From Sphagnum compactum (taxonomy: Eukaryota > Bryophyta > Sphagnopsida > Sphagnales): a stretch of 64,000 nucleotides of DNA. A program made the translations under genes and the position numbers. This document shows positions 10,266 to 22,187 of this stretch, in pieces; positions within the stretch are counted from its first letter, which is position 1, and each line of letters opens with the position of its first letter. The stretch is taken from contig OZ234493.1 in assembly GCA_965153455.1 (NCBI GenBank), positions 8,298,213 through 8,362,212 on the forward strand, given 5' to 3'. A model generated the notes under the pieces. It saw only the letters and a program-made list of their open reading frames with translations, was not told where the DNA came from and did no database searches.

Positions 10266-11464
10266 GGTACCAAAAATTAATGTTTAACTTTTTAAGGACT
10301 ACAAAGGACAACTTTGGCTTTTTGTTTATTTTACATTATTATAGTTGTTTACTGGTTTTTTGCATCTTCTGGGCCGAAGATGGTGATCCCGTTTGTACAT
10401 TTCCACGTATCGTGCCTCTTAAGCCTCCCAAGTGTTGAAAATCTCTGCATATACTGTCTCCAGAGTCCAGTATCGATCAAGCCGAAACTTTGGTTGTATC
10501 CTGGAATGGGATCCATCTATCCGGCAGGATGATCGAAATCCACAAATAGTGACAAATCGTTGGTGTATTCTTGTACCCTAGCTGAGTAGATATATTCCGG
10601 CAAAAGAGTAGGCCAGTTTGGGTCAGCAACGAATCTTGAGGATACTTCCCACAGCAAACTTCTGGCCGGAGACTAGTGTGTTAGATGGGTGATCAATGCT
10701 CTACCACACTATGGTCTTGGCATCACTCTTCAGCAGATGGAAATTCCCAGATTCGGGCCAGATTCTTGAAAATCGATTTATTTCACCCCTTTGTTTGTTG
10801 TTTGGTTGCTCTTTAATAAATAAAATGATGTCTTGTCAAATTAATAAAAATAATTTAGACTAATTTGGATACTATGTAAATGTCATTTTGAATCTTGTAA
10901 ACTAAATATATCAAGTTTTTAAACTGCCTTTTTTTAAGGAATCAAAAGGAATGCATAAAGTCATACAATTGATTTCAAAAATTTTGTACAACAAAAACAT
11001 GCCCCCTTCTATGAAAGTACATGTTCATTGGATGAACTTGATGAAAAGTCAAATCATACAAAAATGTCAAAATTTTAAAATGTTGAAAAAAAGGGCTATA
11101 AGGAAAATAACTCATTTTTTTAACCATTTGACAAAAAAAAAATGTTCAATGGATTCAAAATGTTTAGCTTTAGGTGCAAGTTAACACATGTGTAGGAAAT
11201 AATCTTGCCAAAAACATGTTGAATTGTCCATTGAAACCCATTTTGGGATTTTTTAGGATTTTTTGCATTTATGGCTATAAACCAAAATATTCATACATAA
11301 TTATGTATGAGTGTGAAAACTCACCATTGTCACACAAATTATCTTAAATAGGATTCATCAAATTTTCTCACAAGTAAATTTATTTCAAGTAAATGTTATT
11401 TGCAAAAAATAACCCCATAAAAATCTTAGAATCATTTTTTCCTTTTTTAGTACCCCAATTATGT
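10262..11464 (-). repeat. TIR unit, right copy, with a ~440-bp insert
   Basis: Read on the minus strand, this follows the left unit (1345-2087) nearly base for base. Shared landmarks include CAAGTAAATGTTATTTGCAA, the TATGTATGAGTGTGAAAACT block and AAGGAATGCATAAA. It starts at the outer end near 11464 (CATAATTGGGGTACT) and runs to TTGGTACCCC at the chromovirus junction. Homology is interrupted from about 10349 to 10790 by sequence of different composition. The arms are inverted relative to each other and 8-9 kb apart. Confidence 0.7.
10349..10790. other. ~440-bp foreign insert in the right TIR unit
   Basis: This piece is more GC-rich than its surroundings and absent from the left copy of the unit. 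Short open frames on both strands (plus 10314-10532) resemble nothing I recognise. No terminal repeats or target duplication are evident. It may be a transposon fragment or a captured genomic segment. Confidence 0.5.
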
Positions 11465-11591
11465 TGTAGGCCTTTATATCAAAAACCATTTAATATGTTT
11501 ATCAAAACGCTAGATTAAATTACCCCCAAATATACCCCAAAAATAATACATTTTCTTGTTTAAAGTAGGCCCCTTGTAGTGTGCTTTCACC

Positions 11592-12930
11592 CAGTGGGAT
11601 TTTTTTAGGTGCATAACACAACATGTGTAACCATGGCAAATAGGTAAAGGTCTTATTGGATTTTTTTTGGTTTACTTAACAAAATCATTACTTACGTCAA
11701 GGACGAAGGGTCAAATTTAAGTACCTTGACTTCAACATTAACAAATGTTGTATTTTGTCTTCTTTTTCAATCAACCAATCCATTTATGGGATCATGTTTT
11801 GGCCATGCCATGTCCAAAGCATGTTAATATGTTTATGACTATTCCAAAATGTGTGTTGGATTTCAAAAATGAGTTAAAAAAATGCTCAAACATCATTGTA
11901 AAAAATTATAACCTAGATTTTAAAATATGGGAAGAGGAAACAAAAGTGGAAGGATTCTTGTATTATTGCAGGGCTACCAAACAAGGATGATAAAAATGTT
12001 TTTGAAGACACAATTTTCATCACAAATAATTATGTTCCAAGAAACATTGGAGTATCAAAATGTAATATCCATTTGTTATATGGGTGATAATAGTCTTTGG
12101 ATTTATCATCATGAATGTTAGTGTGCTAAACTTGAGCTATTGTTTAAACTATTATGGATATTTTACTATTGGTGGTCAAACAATGTGCATTAAATCAAAG
12201 TTAAAGATTTTGGTTGTTGTCAAATGCACTTGCATCTACTTTCACCTTGTGTATTTTAATGAAATATGAAATGGTCATAATTCAAAGTTTAAATTAACCT
12301 TTGATTTAAAGTGACTCATAGTTGTTGGAGTTCAAATTGAAGATGAACTCACAAATGATCAATGTATTAACACCATTTATGGCATTCTCTGGCTCCTACA
12401 TTAATGCCATAGCACATAACATGTTAGTCATCATGTTGGACCTGCATTTTTAAAACATGGTCACATGATTATGTGGAGAATATAATTGGTATTGATGTTG
12501 TTGCAAAATAAAAATGTTGAAATTGTGTACGTGTTCTTATTGCAAGTTTACTTACAAATTGGAATCATGTGACGACAACAACAGACCCAACAACACTTGA
12601 AGATGATGACTATTTTTTTGGGCAAATTATTTATGTTGATGATGCCATCATGTCAACATTGAAAAATGAACTATATATATTTTGACGATTATGTGTATGA
12701 TTAGTAAAAACCAAGAATCCCTTAGGGTGGTGGGCAACACATGCAATGCAATTCCCACATTTACTCCATCAAGTACTTGGCATTGTAAGCTCATAGATTG
12801 AAACTGAAATAATTTTGAGTGTTGTTAGTGTTATCACAAATCTTTGATGATTTGGCTTGAAGTTGACAACTTGGATCACCTCATTGTTGTCATTAAAAAT
12901 TCGCTTAATGATGCTCATTTTGGATGTGAA
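11592..12930 (+). pseudogene. hAT transposase relic, C-terminal half (copy 1)
   Basis: Translation after the insertion resumes the hAT transposase. At about 11680-11740 it reads LLNKIITYVKDEGSNLSTLT. At 11790-11860 it reads NPFMGSCFGHAMSKAC then YDYSKMCVGF. At about 12715-12845 it reads NPLGWWATHAMQFPHL, HQVLGIVSS, stop, IETEIILSVVSV, followed by EVDNLDHLIVVIKNSLND. The last block is the hAT C-terminal dimerisation region, and the same block is seen in the copy at 59.2-59.5 kb. Many stops and shifts show long decay. Together with 2640-3524 this covers most of a transposase. Confidence 0.75.
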
Positions 12931-14378
12931 GGAACCAAAAAAAACACACTGGATTGAAAAACATAAATTTCTCACATGTGAAAACATATTGATTAAGGAA
13001 CATAAAAACCTCATTGAAAAGCAAGATCTTTTTCAAAAAGATTTAAATTTCAATTGATTGAACAAGCAGGTAATTCAACTTCTTTTGAACTTGTATGTGA
13101 TTTGCAATGTTTGCAAATCATATTCTTTTGTTGTTGAATCTTTGTTGCAATTTTCCAATGGTGAGGTGGGCAAGAAGACAATTATAGTCTTAAAAAAAGG
13201 TCAAGTGACCATAAACATCTTTCGATTATGTTGTTTTATTGTTCCATTGATGAATGGGTTTCCCTTGTGTTTTGGTTCTATTGATGTTTGGGGGTATGTC
13301 TTCCAAATTTTCTCATTTATTTTTGGGTTTTGTTGATGCATGGGGGCAACAAGTCAAAAGTCATTTTTTTAATTTTTTAATGTTTTAGGATTTAACATCT
13401 AACTTCCAAAAGCTACCACACACCCAAGCAAGCACACTATCATGGAGATTCACCGCAAAAATGAGGATAAAAACTTGCAAGCAAGTAATGAGAAGGAAAA
13501 AAACCTACAAGCAACAACACAAGCAAAGAAAAAAAAAGAAAAGAAAAAAGGTAAGGGATGGGAGAATACTTGAAATTGTCAAAATTGCCAAATATCCCAA
13601 GAAAGAAGAAAGGCCGCCATAAAACATAAAGTCAAGATCAAGCCTTAGAGAGGGAAAAGCTTTGACAAGGACAGAAAGAAACAACTTAAGTATGACGAAA
13701 TGAGGAAACCTTGAAAGCTCAACTCAACCCTAACAAGATCCGAAACTTGACACAAAACAATCACATTGTCAATCATCATCAATCACATTGTGGAGTGACA
13801 AATTTTGGGTTTAGGGATTTTTTTGCCCAGTTCCTAGACACATGTCTCATGATGGATCTTGGAACTATGTGGATCTCCGGTTCGGGTTTACATCTGGCTT
13901 CAAATTGCTGGATTGGTTTCTGGGTATGGGTATTTGTATCCGGATCCTTGCCCGGCGATTCTTACACGCCCAGACGGATACTCGGCCAACACTGGTCTTT
14001 ATTCTTTACTCCTTTCTTACGTGATGGGGAACAGGGAGGGTGGGGGTTTAAGATTCCCCAGGATGGATTATATTGATTTGCATGGAAAGTTGGAATTTTT
14101 AAGGTAATGTGTGTGTGGGAAGGGATTTGGATTAGAATTTGGTGCTCTAGTAACACTCTTGTTCAGCAAATTAGTTTGTAGTATGTCCATGGCGACAGTG
14201 TGTGTTGTGGGTCTTCTTCTTGCTTCCTTGCTTCCTTCCTGGCATGGGTTGAAGCGTAAGCGGCGAGTTTGCTTGCATGCGTGGGGGAGTTGTTGATGTT
14301 GTTGCGTCAAAATCTCTCCTGAGTTTGAAGCCCGATGATCCTCCCACGATGATGATGACCATTGTTTCGAAGCAGTAG
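12931..14378. other. Intergenic DNA upstream of the palmitoyltransferase gene
   Basis: Short open frames here (for example 13058-13336 and 13711-14076) show no family resemblance. The stretch at 13430-13740 is A-rich with AAG/CAAG repeats. AACCCTAA, a telobox-like hexamer core, occurs at 13726-13733. The downstream half presumably holds the promoter and transcription start of the gene beginning at 14445, but no clear TATA element was picked out. Confidence 0.4.
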
Positions 14379-14397
14379 TTGAAGCTTGAATGCCCTC

Positions 14398-14423
14398 AGA
14401 GAGAGAGAGAGAGAGAGAGAGAG
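14398..14423 (+). repeat. (GA)n microsatellite in the gene leader
   Basis: An uninterrupted AG dinucleotide run lies 22 bp upstream of the likely ATG. GA/CT runs are common in plant 5' leaders. If translation started at the upstream in-frame ATG at 14379, the run would encode an Arg-Glu repeat, which makes that start less likely. Confidence 0.8.
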
Positions 14424-14444
14424 GTCTTGTGGAAGTGCATAGTA

Positions 14445-17400
14445 ATGGACAATGAAGAGCATAGCGAGGGTTTTGGAGCAACTGGTGGAGAAGAACAAAA
14501 TTCAAGCAACCTGGCGTGGAAATCATTGAAGAGAGGGTTTGGTACGGGAGGCGGGAGGAACTGGGGAGCTTTGCTGCTGGGATGCATAGACTACTGTCCG
14601 CGCATCAATATGTCTTGGAATGTATTCCAGCTTTGTGCGGGCCTGAAGGTGATAGGATCGTTCATGATTTTCCTAGTTGTATCCATTGTCGGAGTTTCCT
14701 ATTATGCTGTTGTGATCGCCAATTACACTCCACAAGTTTTGAAAGGCGGATCAGCAGCAACTATTGCGACTGCTCTTCTTGTTCTCATTCTCTTCCACGT
14801 CCTGGTATACCAATTTCTCCGTGTCTGTCATTTGCCTCTTGTGACTTTTTCTCATCTCACTGTTTCTTTCTACTAACCCTGTTCTGGTCATATCATACAG
14901 ACAATGCAAATCTGGCTGAAATTCAATTCATATTTGGGGTTCTGTCTTGAACAACACTTCACATCAGATTCCTGCCAATCTTTTGCAATCTTCACGATGT
15001 ATATCCAACCTCAGGCCTAGGTTTAATGGGTGGCAACTTATGTAGGTAGGATCTATGTGTTCAAACATTGTAGGTTTTCGAGGTATGTATGCTCGATGGA
15101 ATGTAAAACAATCTGATCTCCTACATGAGTAAGATGGGTGCAGTTGGCAATGCTCCTGTGGAGCTACTTTGCAGTGGTTTTCACAGATCCAGGGGGTGTG
15201 CCACAAGGGTGGAGGCCTTCTTCTTCTTCATCAGAGGATGATCTTGAGATGCAATCGTCACCACTAGTAGATCAAACAGCTGAAATGATGACTGTAGCAG
15301 CAAGTCTAGAGATCACGCCTCAAAGTGCAAATGTCCGTTATTGCAAAAAATGCTGCCAATTTAAACCCCCACGTTGTCACCATTGCTCTGTCTGTAAGTT
15401 TTCTATATTTTCCAACTCATTGTAGACCTCCAACTGGCTTCAAGGTGAAAGACCATCCAGGTTCAGATTGTCAAAAGGGTTGGCCTTAGCTGATTTGACA
15501 GTACTCAACTTGGCTCTAGTTCCTTCAACGTAGTTGTTGATTTGTCAAACTATGTTAGGTTTGGGCTTACAAGTCAATGGTGACCTGAAGCCATTCAATT
15601 ATTACAAAGTAACCTTAAATCCTGTGGTGTTTCCAGGAGTGATTGATTTTTGATGATCAATTTAAAGCTTTTCTGTTAGCTTAGGTGCATCAGTTGGTGC
15701 TCACTGGGAAGCACAGTTTCATTAAGATTTATATTTTTCTGTACATCTGTGTATCTCAGTGTAAAGTTAATGTATTGTTTAGTTGCATCTTCTTCTTCTT
15801 CTTCTTTTAATTAATTAATTAATTTTTTGGGGAGCTCTATATTGGGTTTTTGCATAACTAAACTTTATGTGTTGGACAGGTGGGCGCTGCGTATTGAAAA
15901 TGGATCACCACTGCATTTGGGTAGTCAATTGTGTTGGAGCTCATAACTACAAGTTTTTCCTTCTGTTTCTTGTAAGTACTGGCCATTATCCCAGACCTTG
16001 GTGCAATGTTCAGGTTGGAATGTTGATGCATGCAAAAACCTTGACTGTATCCAAGGTTGTATAGATGTTCAATGCACTTGTGAATCTGAGAACCCTAATC
16101 TGTTCTGGTTTTACCCTTTGAGGATCTCTAAAGCAAAATGCTGTTCTAACACCAATTGATTCCAACACGAAAAGGATATGCAGCTTTCTTTTGCAAACTT
16201 CTTATTTCTTGGAAGGGTTAATGTTACAGATGTACACATTTTTAGAGACAACGTTGGTGACAGTGGCCCTTTTGCCACCATTCATTAACTTTTTTGGTGA
16301 TATTGAGGAGGATTCTTCTGTCCCGAATGATCTTGCAACCACCTTACTTGGCCTTGGTGAGGATCCTAGATGCAAAGTGCTTGCAGTGGTTTCTTGTCCT
16401 TATGGTCAGCAATTGATCATGGAGTAGTATACCTTAGTGCGTGCTTTTTAAATGCTGAATCAACCCCAGTTGTAGTTTGCATTTACAAATCACCTCAGAC
16501 TTGAACCCTACTGAAAGAAGCCTTGCAGGGCCCACTCCCAAAACATTTCCAGCAGGTTGTAGCTTGGTCACTTCATGTGATTTTAAGTAGACAAATAGAG
16601 TATGCATGCATGGATGTGGTCACATGTCTTCAGAGGGTTGGCTATTTTAAATGACTTGCAAGTACTTTGTTGGTACAACACTGAACAAGTATGGTTGTTG
16701 AGCACAGTGCTGAATCTGGCATTTGCACTCAGTTTGCTTGGCTTCCTCATCATGCACATGTCTCTGGTTGCTGGCAACACTACCACTATTGAGGTACCTT
16801 TCTTTTCTTGGTCATCTTGTTTGAATGGCTATGCGTCTTGCACGCTTAGGTGACATTATGACTTTCTTTCTGCGGACACAGACCTCTGGAAATGCAACAA
16901 GAACTCAGGATGCAGATTTTGTATAATTTTTTGCCCTAATTTTTGAGCATAGTCTTATATTCTGTTGTACACCCATTTTTGGGAGCTGATGAAGTCAGAG
17001 AGGAGTATTGACAGCTAATCATTGCCATTCATGATAGAGGTGATGGTCTGACACTCTCAAGGTTATGACAACACTCATAATTATCATGTTTGTTTGCGTT
17101 TGGCCAAAAATGACACAACCTTTCTTTGGTTGCCTTACATGTTTTTGTAGAGTTTTTCTCTGCAATCAATCACTATATATTCTTAGTCATCTTTTTTCCT
17201 TTTAGCTTCATCTCTTCTATCATAGGCATATTCATCCCTAGCCCTGATTAGATGACTCAGGATATTTGCATAATTGCAGTGTTCAACATCACCATGGTGT
17301 GAAGTGTCCAATGATAGGCAAAGGCTTGCGGTGACCCAGAGGACCCATTCATATCCAGTCCATAATATGAACATGAACATGCATTGCTGAACTGAATTCT

Positions 17401-18194
17401 ATTTCATCTGACAATAGAGAAGTTTTTTAGAGCAACATCTAAAGCAGACAGATTCATTTCCATTTACAGTACGATTTTCTCCTGCGAAGTCTTGGCTGTC
17501 TGATTTTGTGAGGTGCACTACCTGAAGGCCGAGAGGACCAAGTAATGAGCTAGCTCACCAAACCATTCTCCAAAGTTAGTAGCACCAGAATGGTTTGGTG
17601 GCCTCAAGGATCTTGTGGATGAATCACGATGAGAGAGACTTTGCTCATGTGTCAATATCTCAAGTTTACCAACTGGAGGTGCCCTGGTCATAGAGGGTGC
17701 ATGGTCAAGATGATGGACTTTGTATAAGCAAAATTAAGTTGTGTAAAATTCAAGTAGAGCTTGTTTTATAATGGTGGCTGATGTTGGGAATCTCTGTTTA
17801 TTTGGTTTGTTAGACATATGAAAAGAAGGCATCTGCAAGATGGAGATTTGATTTGGGATGGAAAAGAAACTTTGAGCAGGTAACTGAGTTTCTGTGATCA
17901 CACTGCTTTGTGTAAAATCTCAGATGATTCAGGGTGGGATATCATTGACAGAGTGCTTTCATTTATGACCTGATTGCAGGATTGCCAATTTGTCAAATGT
18001 AGCTCTCATTCTTTTGAGCAATGCTAATGATCTTTGTTTTGGGCGGGGGGGGGAGAAATTTGTGGCAGGTGTTTGGGATGAGGAAACTTTATTGGTTTCT
18101 CCCACTGTATGCAGATGATGATTTGAGACAGATGACAGTACTGCAAGGTCTTGATTATCCTCTCAGATTAGATATGGATGGCCAAGAGTTTTAA
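14445..18194 (+). CDS. PAT: DHHC-type protein S-acyltransferase (PAT13/14-like)
   Basis: The protein is predicted to transfer palmitate from acyl-CoA to cysteines of membrane-associated proteins and to be a four-helix membrane protein of endomembranes. Exons are 14445-14804, 15144-15393, 15880-15971, 16230-16356, 16708-16793, 17814-17879 and 18069-18194. All have GT-AG junctions and compatible phases, giving 368 residues. The features in order are two hydrophobic segments (about 60-80 and 100-130), a TDPG motif (134-137), a Cys-rich domain (187-221, [15 protein letters not shown] then CVLKMDHHC with DHHC at 212-215), two more hydrophobic segments (about 235-255 and 277-297) and TTTIE (301-305, the family TTxE motif). 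The domain pattern matches the Arabidopsis PAT12-15 group. Relatives usually begin at the Met equal to position 14610 (MSWNVFQ). This copy can carry a 55-residue hydrophilic extension from 14445. It appears intact, and no defect was seen. Confidence 0.9.
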
Positions 18195-21100
18195 GCAATC
18201 CTGGCAAGAGATCACATTGTTGTCATGGACACACTAATCAATTGCTTGTGCAACTCTACCACCCACTGGAAACAGGGTTGCTGTGTAATGTATTTGTATA
18301 TGTCTGTTTTGGTATAACAGGAAAGTTGAAGCTTCCTTTTGATTTGGTTGCTATTTACTAGGGCCTACCTGGAGTTTGTCTTTCTTGTGAAAACAGGAAA
18401 GCGGAAACTTTCTCCTCATATGACACCATTCACCATGGCACTAGTCCATGTAGGTATTACTGTAGTTGAACTATCACCATGATTACCAGTTAGCAGATAT
18501 TGTGCTCATACTATGGTTCTCAACTTTTGACCTCAGTGGCTTTGAATCCTAATAGACTGCTTAAGAAACAACAGTTATTGTGTGTGCAGGAGTGTGCCTA
18601 AGGAAGTATGTGTTCTTTCTCACACCATATTGATTTTCTTTAGGGCTACTGATTAACCCAAGATTCAGAAGGCCTAAACATTGGCATTTTTGACAATCAT
18701 TCTTGGCCAGAAACTCAGGTATTAACATGATTTGTATTGCCTCATGTGGATTCCAATATTTCATATTGGAGCAGTCTCTAGTCAGGTTTTGTAGCTCTAA
18801 GAGTTTCTTGTAGCTCCAATGGTGGGCTTAATTAGTCTTCTGAGACTCATCAACTTCAATATAGAATAAACAAGAGGTTTATATGACCAAGAAAGTCTTT
18901 TGTTTCATGTTTCTTCCTTTGGAATCTTCAAAATGATTATTCAGGGACTTATTGATACTGGGTGAGGAACTTTCAAAGCCTGATTTGTACCTAGAAGAGC
19001 ATGCTCTTGAAGTTGTCCATCGAGATCCTCTCTCTTCCTTGTTCCTTATTTGGTTCCTTTCTGGGGTGCTTTTTCTTTTTGTGTTTTCTCTATCTCCCTC
19101 TTTCCTCAGTTAGTTCCTTTCTTGGGTTTCATCTTCTTGTGTTCTGGCTTTCTTAATCCAGCATATGGATATTTCTTAATGCCAATGAGGGTTATTCCCT
19201 TTCATCTCTTTTCCTTTCATGTTTTGGTTGAACTAGTCAGCATCATGGCCAAGTCTTCCTGTTACCACTGCTCTTGTTTTCACAGAAACCTAGTACGTTG
19301 AGGACTGTATGATGTGTACCCTTCGCTCACTGCTAGGAGCTAATGAAGTCAGTGTGCAGATGTTATGGTAAGCTACACACTGACTGCATTTTGCTGTTGA
19401 ACATCATTGAATATTGTGGAGACATCAACTGCTCATTTTTCTTCTGTGTTTCCCAAGCATTGGATCTTATGTCTTATCACAATATTCTTTAGGGAGACAT
19501 ACCTGCCTGTGCTGAGAATCTTGATGCCCTGATTGGCTACCTCTTAGGTCATGAGTTATGCACAATAACCTGCGACTGTTGTTCCATTAGTGACCACTCA
19601 GCACAATCTACTGACATTGGCTCTCATTGGCTCAATGATTCCACAACCCCATTACTTCTTGAATGAAAGGTAATATCCCTTCATGGATGAGAAGAGGTTG
19701 CCATGATCCTCACTAGGGTCAGTTATACCCAGTAACCAGCTCAAGACTGCCATTTGCATAGCTCGTTACACTGCCAGTAAGATCAAAACATGATAGTCTC
19801 AAAATGAGCAACTAATGATTAAGAAAGCCAGAACACGAAACATGTCACTTGTTGCCTTGGAGCAAAATTTAGATACAATAAATAAAGCCGATAAAACCTG
19901 AGATAAGGTGAGAACATTTGTGTGAGAGGATGCAAGTTCTGTAGGTTATAAAAATTTGCAGTTGATTCCAAACAGGAAAGTATGTTTTGGATCAATGGGA
20001 AGGTTCATGATCAATTCTCAGAATGTGACTGCACCTTACTCACACAATTTTCTGACCACTAAAGATCATAAAGATTAGAGCCCAACAGCTCAAGAGTATT
20101 GTGAACTTCAGGGCCAGTGAGACAGATTATATTTAAACCCTAAATCCTGACCCAGTACCCACCAGTGAAAACTGCGAATCCCATCAACTTTCACATATGG
20201 CATACCCCTTTATAATGTCATATGGCACACTGACATCATAAATATGTTGATGTCTCCAGCCCTAAAAGTGGATTGAGAAGAAGGCATTGCAAGCTACTGG
20301 AATAATGCCTGGTCAAAATTCCCATTGAAATAAAGCAGTAGATGAAACTTTGCATGCAGATGATATGCCGATAAGTTGTCCATGAAACAATACCTGAGAA
20401 CAATACTTGGATCAAACTTAATACATCAAATGCACATTTGTGCCATTTGGTGGATTGATGGTAAGCACTAGAAGTGTGGCACCATTGTGTGGAAGGACAC
20501 TCAAAGCATTTTCACCCCTGTTCAACAGTGAATATAAACCCCAAAACCACAGTTTTAGCATGAACAATAAATAAGAGTTCTGCACAGAACAGAACACACA
20601 TACAGTTAGGTGTGAATTCTAATTCCAAGGTAAATTGTTTTAAATTTGCAATTCCCAATAGTGTGGCATGTCATTTTTAGTACCAACCTCACCATTGGAG
20701 AAACATTGTTTTCAGAGGAGGTAGGGTTTTGTTTACAGAGAATTCACCTAGAACAAGCTTGAACTGCCAACCATCTCTTGTATTCAAAAAGTAAAGTAGT
20801 TGTATTGTAAATTGCAATGAATGGTGTATGAGCATCTAATTGAGGGCAAATGTGACAACAGTGATCGAGGTGGTCCATATAGATTTGGATGTTTTTCAGC
20901 CCAAAAAGGCCTCTTTAGAATCACAATTTAACATTGTTGGAACCTCATTACAGCAATGTGTATTTCAACAACATGGGCAAGCCAAATTTTATTTCACTTT
21001 TGGCCATGTGCCCGTGTTTGTTTGGTCTATGTAATTAGAATTCATTGAAATAAGACATGAAATGAATGTGTTTGTTACCCTATGTTCCAACTCAATGAAA

Positions 21101-21650
21101 TTGCTCGACTAAATGATTGAGTTACTATTGACAAATGTTGAAAATATGATGTGATAATGTACAATTGGAAAATCATCCTTAGGGGTTTACATGTGGATAA
21201 AATGGCTAGCTCCTGATTTCAACCTTTCATGTAGGCTTATGTTTTCAAGTGTACGTATCTTTGTAGCAAGGTTAAAGCTTAAAATTTATGTGAAGTCTTA
21301 GCGCACAATGGTATTAGCTTTGAGCTTTCTTTGTGTCATCACCCACTCTTTGCTCATAAGTGTTGAAACAACTTGGAAGTGATCAATTACAAGCAGATGC
21401 ATGTTCACAAGGTTTGATGATAATGTCAAACTACACAACCCAACTAAATTTATGTCTTTCTTGAACATAATTTATTTCTTGAGCATTACAAATCCACTTC
21501 ACAATTCAAGACAATTATAATGGGCATCGAAGTCTAATTTTTGAACCCCTATAACAGTTCACATAATATTGGGACTCTGATGACAATTCCATTTCATTTT
21601 GTGCACATGTCAAAACCTCATGCACCCCACAAAAGTACACAAGATTGTTA
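18195..21650. other. Intergenic DNA, no gene seen
   Basis: The first 150-200 bp are probably the 3' untranslated region of the palmitoyltransferase gene. The rest has only short open frames with no family resemblance and no obvious repeat structure. Nothing else can be supported. Confidence 0.4.
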
Positions 21651-21789
21651 GTCAAATTTGAAGATCAAAAGCAAATATTGGCAAAAAAAATAAAAATCTG
21701 GTCCAATGTCCAATCCAAGTACATATAGAAAACACCACAAAAAAAGGTTGGCATTGTGACATCCATAAAAGTTCAGTAGAGAGAGAACA

Positions 21790-22170
21790 ATGAAAGCTAG
21801 TCTTTCAAGTATAAAACACTGCAAATCTATAAAAGTCCACTGCAATGTGCGATTACTTCATTTGCAACATTCAAAACAATTTGTAACAAAGATGTGCAAG
21901 AAGGACATACACACACATGAAAAAATATATATGTTTTGAGAGATATCACAACAGAAACCAGTCTTTCAAGTATAAAGCACTTCCCGAAAAAAAAAAAAGA
22001 CAGAAAAAACATGTCACTGTGATATCCATAAATGTTCACTATAATCTGCAATTACTGCATTTGAAACATTCAAAGCAATATGCAACAAAACTGTGCAACA
22101 AGGACATAGCCACGCATGAATATATATACATACACATATAAGAGAAGGCAACAGAAGTTGGAGTCTTTCA
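21790..22170. repeat. Tandem duplication downstream of the oxidase gene
   Basis: A unit beginning TCTTTCAAGTATAAA starts at 21801 and again at 21962, and its first bases (TCTTTCAAG) recur at 22164. The two full copies share ATCCATAAA.GTTCA, GCAATTACTGCATTTG-like and AAACATTCAAA blocks and CACACATGAA-like ends. Unit spacings are about 161 and 202 bp. The array ends beside the stop codon of the minus-strand oxidase gene, so it may lie in its 3' untranslated region. Confidence 0.65.
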
Positions 22171-22187
22171 AGAGTTCTTGTTATGTG

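Larger units (their letters stand above)
3525..11591. mobile_element. Composite 8.07-kb TIR insertion inside hAT copy 1
   Basis: The left end (GGTGAAAGCACGTTACA, from 3525) is the reverse complement, with two mismatches, of the right end (TGTAGTGTGCTTTCACC, to 11591). The flanks CAATGG (3519-3524) and CAGTGG (11592-11597) fit a 6-bp target duplication with one change. Removing the segment rejoins the hAT reading ...THVTMG with ...FF*VHNTT. Most of the length is secondary insertion: the chromovirus (4002-10265) and a ~440-bp piece (10349-10790). The host element itself was about 1.4 kb and holds a copy of the 743-bp repeat unit. No transposase for it is seen here, so it is non-autonomous; its superfamily is undetermined. 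Confidence 0.65.

Noticed and set aside
14068-14526. Minus-strand frame with a Leu-Ser repeat
   Set aside because: The repeat is the reverse reading of the GA microsatellite, and it overlaps the first exon of the palmitoyltransferase.
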